Source of the DNA: CAYFUL01 sp964346375
Lineage (GTDB): Bacteria > Bacillota > Clostridia > Tissierellales > Peptoniphilaceae
Reading direction: 5' to 3'
Assembly: GCA_964346375.1 (NCBI GenBank)
Contig: CAYFUL010000030.1
Span: 1-15,560, forward strand
DNA length: 15,560 nucleotides
This document shows positions 13,394 to 15,560 of this stretch, piece by piece; the stretch's first letter is position 1, and every line of letters begins with the position of its first letter. Under the pieces are notes generated by a model. The model saw only the letters and a list, made by a program, of their open reading frames with translations. It was not told the DNA's origin and made no database searches. A program made the translations under genes and the position numbers.

Positions 13394-14420
13394 TTTTTAT
13401 TTTGATCTACCAAAGGAGTTAATTGCACAACATCCACAGGAGAAAAGGGATGAGTCTAGATTACTCCTTATGGATAGATCTACTGGAGTTTTAAAGGACT
13501 CTAGATTTTACAATATTATAGATTATTTAAATAGTGGGGATGTACTGGTACTTAATAATACAAGGGTAATCCCCGCTAGACTTTTTGGTCATAGAGTTGG
13601 GAAAGAGGAGAGTATAGAATTTCTTCTGCTTAATCACAATGGAGATACTTGGGAGGCTCTATGTAAACCGGGCAAGAAGGCAAAAATTGGTACAGTAATA
13701 GAATTTTCAGAGGAACTTTCTGGAGAAATAGTAGATATTTCAAGTGATGGGTCGAGATTTATTAAGTTCTCCTACAATGGAATCTTTGAGGAGATTTTAG
13801 ATAGGCTGGGGGAGATGCCACTACCTCCATATATTACAGAGAAGTTAGAGGATAAAAATAGATACCAAACTGTCTACTCTAAGTACAATGGTTCTGCAGC
13901 TGCTCCGACGGCGGGGCTACACTTTACAGAGGAACTACTAATTAGGTTAAGGGAAAAGGGAGTTATTATAGCCTTTGTTACCCTCCACGTAGGACTTGGT
14001 ACCTTTAGACCTGTAAAAGAAGATGAAATTACAGACCATGTAATGCACTCCGAGTACTATATTATGAATGAAGAGACTGCAGAAATAATTAACTCTGCAA
14101 AAAGAGATGGACGAAGAGTTATTGCAGTAGGTACAACGTCCATAAGGACCTTAGAGTCCATTGCAGATGAAGATGGATTTGTAGAGGCAAAATCAGGGGA
14201 TACAGATATTTTTATCTACCCTGGATATAGATTTAAATGTGTAGATGGACTAATTACTAATTTTCATCTGCCAGAATCTACTCTATTAATGTTAGTTAGT
14301 GCATTTTCATCTCGGGAGTTTATTTTAAATGCTTATAATCATGCCATAGAGGAGAAGTACAGATTTTTTAGCTTTGGCGATGCAATGTTTATAGGAGGAC
14401 TATGTTTAAATTCGAATTGA
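13380..14420 (+). CDS. queA: S-adenosylmethionine:tRNA ribosyltransferase-isomerase QueA
   Basis: Transfers and rearranges the ribosyl part of S-adenosylmethionine onto 7-aminomethyl-7-deazaguanine in tRNA to make epoxyqueuosine, the step after Tgt. Its 346 residues are normal. Characteristic segments are FDLPKELIAQHP at 8-19, LVLNNTRVIPARL at 56-68, SAAAPTAGLHFT at 172-183, LHVGLGTFRPV at 202-212, HSEYY, VIAVGTTSIRTLES and LITNFHLPESTLLMLVSAF. The ATG at 13380 lies within the end of the spoIID-like gene, with AGAGGAG about 12 bases upstream, a long spacing. The end overlaps tgt by 19 bases. Adjacency to tgt strongly supports the function. Confidence 0.98.
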   Translation: MKTSDFYFDLPKELIAQHPQEKRDESRLLLMDRSTGVLKDSRFYNIIDYLNSGDVLVLNNTRVIPARLFGHRVGKEESIEFLLLNHNGDTWEALCKPGKKAKIGTVIEFSEELSGEIVDISSDGSRFIKFSYNGIFEEILDRLGEMPLPPYITEKLEDKNRYQTVYSKYNGSAAAPTAGLHFTEELLIRLREKGVIIAFVTLHVGLGTFRPVKEDEITDHVMHSEYYIMNEETAEIINSAKRDGRRVIAVGTTSIRTLESIADEDGFVEAKSGDTDIFIYPGYRFKCVDGLITNFHLPESTLLMLVSAFSSREFILNAYNHAIEEKYRFFSFGDAMFIGGLCLNSN

Positions 14421-15508
14421 TAAAGGAATCTAAGGATTCTAAAGCAAGACTTGGGCGTATTACTACTAATCATGGTGAAATTGAAACGCCTATTTTTATG
14501 CCCGTAGGTACAAGGGCAACTGTAAAGACTTTAACAGTAGATGAGTTAAAGGATATGAATGCACAGATTATTCTATCCAATACCTACCATCTATATTTAA
14601 GACCCGGTACAGAAATAATTGAGAAGGCAAATGGACTTCATAACTTTATGAATTGGGATAGGCCAATTTTAACAGACAGTGGTGGATTTCAAGTATTCTC
14701 TCTAAGTGCAAATAGAAAAATTACAGAGGATGGGGTGGAATTTAGATCCCATATAGACGGTTCAAAACACTTTATAAGTCCAGAAAAGTCCATAGAAATT
14801 CAAAATATCCTTGGTTCAGATATTATTATGGCATTTGACGAATGTGCGCCATATCCTGCAAGTTATGAGTATATTGAAAATTCTATGAATAGAACTACAA
14901 GATGGGCAAAGAGATGTAAGGAGTACCATAAAAATACGGATAACCAAGCTCTGTTTGGAATTGTTCAAGGTGGAATGTATAAGGACCTTAGGGAAATTTC
15001 TGCTAAAGATCTAGTAGAACTAGATTTCCCAGGATATGCAGTAGGTGGACTTTCTGTAGGAGAACCTCTTGAACTTATGAATGAAATTTTAGACCATACT
15101 ACAAATTTTTTACCGAGGGAAAAACCAAGATACCTTATGGGAGTTGGAACTCCAGATTATTTATTTGAAGCTGTAGAGCGGGGAATAGATATGGCAGACT
15201 GTGTACTTCCAACTAGAATTGCAAGAAATGGTACTGCACTAACTTCCATTGGAAAAGTTGTAGCAAAAAATGGAAAGTACAAGGACGATTTTTCTCCCCT
15301 TGATCCAAATTGCGACTGTTATACCTGTAGAAATTATTCTAGGGCGTATATTCGCCATCTACTAAATGTAGATGAAATTCTTGGGCTAAGACTTATGTCA
15401 ATTCACAATGTCCATTTCTTAATCAATATGATGAAAAATATTAGGGAGTCCATTAAGGGAGATTACTTCCTAGAGTATAAGAGAGATTTTTACGAAAAAT
15501 ATGGCTGA
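14402..15508 (+). CDS. tgt: tRNA-guanine transglycosylase (queuine/preQ1)
   Basis: Exchanges guanine-34 in tRNAs with GUN anticodons for preQ1, starting queuosine formation on tRNA. The 368-residue product is of normal length. The TIM barrel shows DSGGFQVFS with Asp92 as general acid/base, GIVQGGMYKDLR for substrate recognition, and MADCVLPTRIARNG with Asp266 as the covalent nucleophile. The structural zinc site is Cys304, Cys306, Cys309 and His335. AGGAGG at 14393-14398 precedes the ATG. It overlaps queA by 19 bases and is last of the visible operon. No terminator is visible after it before the window ends. In related genomes yajC and secD often follow. Confidence 0.98.
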   Translation: MFKFELIKESKDSKARLGRITTNHGEIETPIFMPVGTRATVKTLTVDELKDMNAQIILSNTYHLYLRPGTEIIEKANGLHNFMNWDRPILTDSGGFQVFSLSANRKITEDGVEFRSHIDGSKHFISPEKSIEIQNILGSDIIMAFDECAPYPASYEYIENSMNRTTRWAKRCKEYHKNTDNQALFGIVQGGMYKDLREISAKDLVELDFPGYAVGGLSVGEPLELMNEILDHTTNFLPREKPRYLMGVGTPDYLFEAVERGIDMADCVLPTRIARNGTALTSIGKVVAKNGKYKDDFSPLDPNCDCYTCRNYSRAYIRHLLNVDEILGLRLMSIHNVHFLINMMKNIRESIKGDYFLEYKRDFYEKYG

Positions 15509-15518
15509 ATATAATTTC

Positions 15519-15547
15519 TTGACTTTAAAGTGTGAAATTGTTACTAT
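15519..15547 (+). promoter_or_regulatory. Promoter at right edge for an unseen downstream gene
   Basis: TTGACT at 15519-15524 (five of six bases), a 17-base spacer, and TACTAT at 15542-15547 (four of six). It sits 10 bases after the tgt stop and would start transcription near 15554. The target gene lies outside the window; yajC or another gene is possible but not shown. Confidence 0.5.
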
Positions 15548-15560
15548 TAAGGTAAAATAA

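Noticed and set aside
1..15560. tRNA, rRNA, CRISPR array, insertion sequence, T-box or prophage genes
   Set aside because: Read on both strands; no cloverleaf, spaced repeat array, transposase-like protein, T-box sequence or phage protein was seen.

Overview
The window comes from a low-GC, Firmicutes-like bacterium, most plausibly an anaerobic Clostridia/Tissierellia-type coccus or rod. This rests on strong GGAGG-type ribosome binding sites, very AT-rich spacers, TTG/GTG starts, a ylxM-ffh-rpsP-khpA-rimM-trmD-rplS order, and a ruvCAB-spoIID-queA-tgt order. The genus cannot be fixed from the sequence. Coding density is very high: no gap over 300 bases lacks a gene. The longest gap, about 180 bases between catalase and ylxM, is a divergent promoter region.

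Layout. (1) Positions 1-1085, minus strand: the N-terminal three quarters of a heme catalase, cut by the window edge just after the heme-ligand tyrosine. (2) 1195-5158, plus strand: an SRP/ribosome maturation operon (ylxM, ffh, rpsP, khpA, rimM, trmD, rplS) behind a near-consensus sigma-A promoter, with several overlapping genes. (3) 5213-7478: a cell-wall-type glycoside hydrolase 18 protein with an SH3 domain, overlapping a class II (fuculose-type) aldolase. Both favour A-ending synonymous codons more than the flanking genes. (4) 7497-8181: a separately promoted gene for a zinc-dependent phospholipase C family protein, ending in a hairpin plus T-run. (5) 8225-9223: asnA, ammonia-dependent asparagine synthetase, followed by a strong terminator. 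(6) 9364-10122: a 252-residue protein I do not recognise, with its own promoter, ending in a perfect 20-bp palindrome. (7) 10172-15508: a compact operon of ruvC, ruvA, ruvB (Holliday junction processing), a secreted SpoIID/LytB-type protein, queA and tgt (queuosine modification of tRNA). A promoter for an unseen downstream gene lies at the right edge.

Working together: the first operon couples membrane-protein targeting with ribosome assembly and tRNA m1G37 modification. The last couples recombination with peptidoglycan processing and queuosine synthesis. Both are common Firmicute arrangements. I see no transposon, prophage, CRISPR array, RNA gene or clear novel defence system. The best candidates for new biology are the unrecognised 252-residue protein, the phospholipase-C-like protein with a full zinc-ligand set but no signal peptide, and two hairpins placed directly against ribosome binding sites (upstream of asnA and of the GH18 gene), which look like attenuators.
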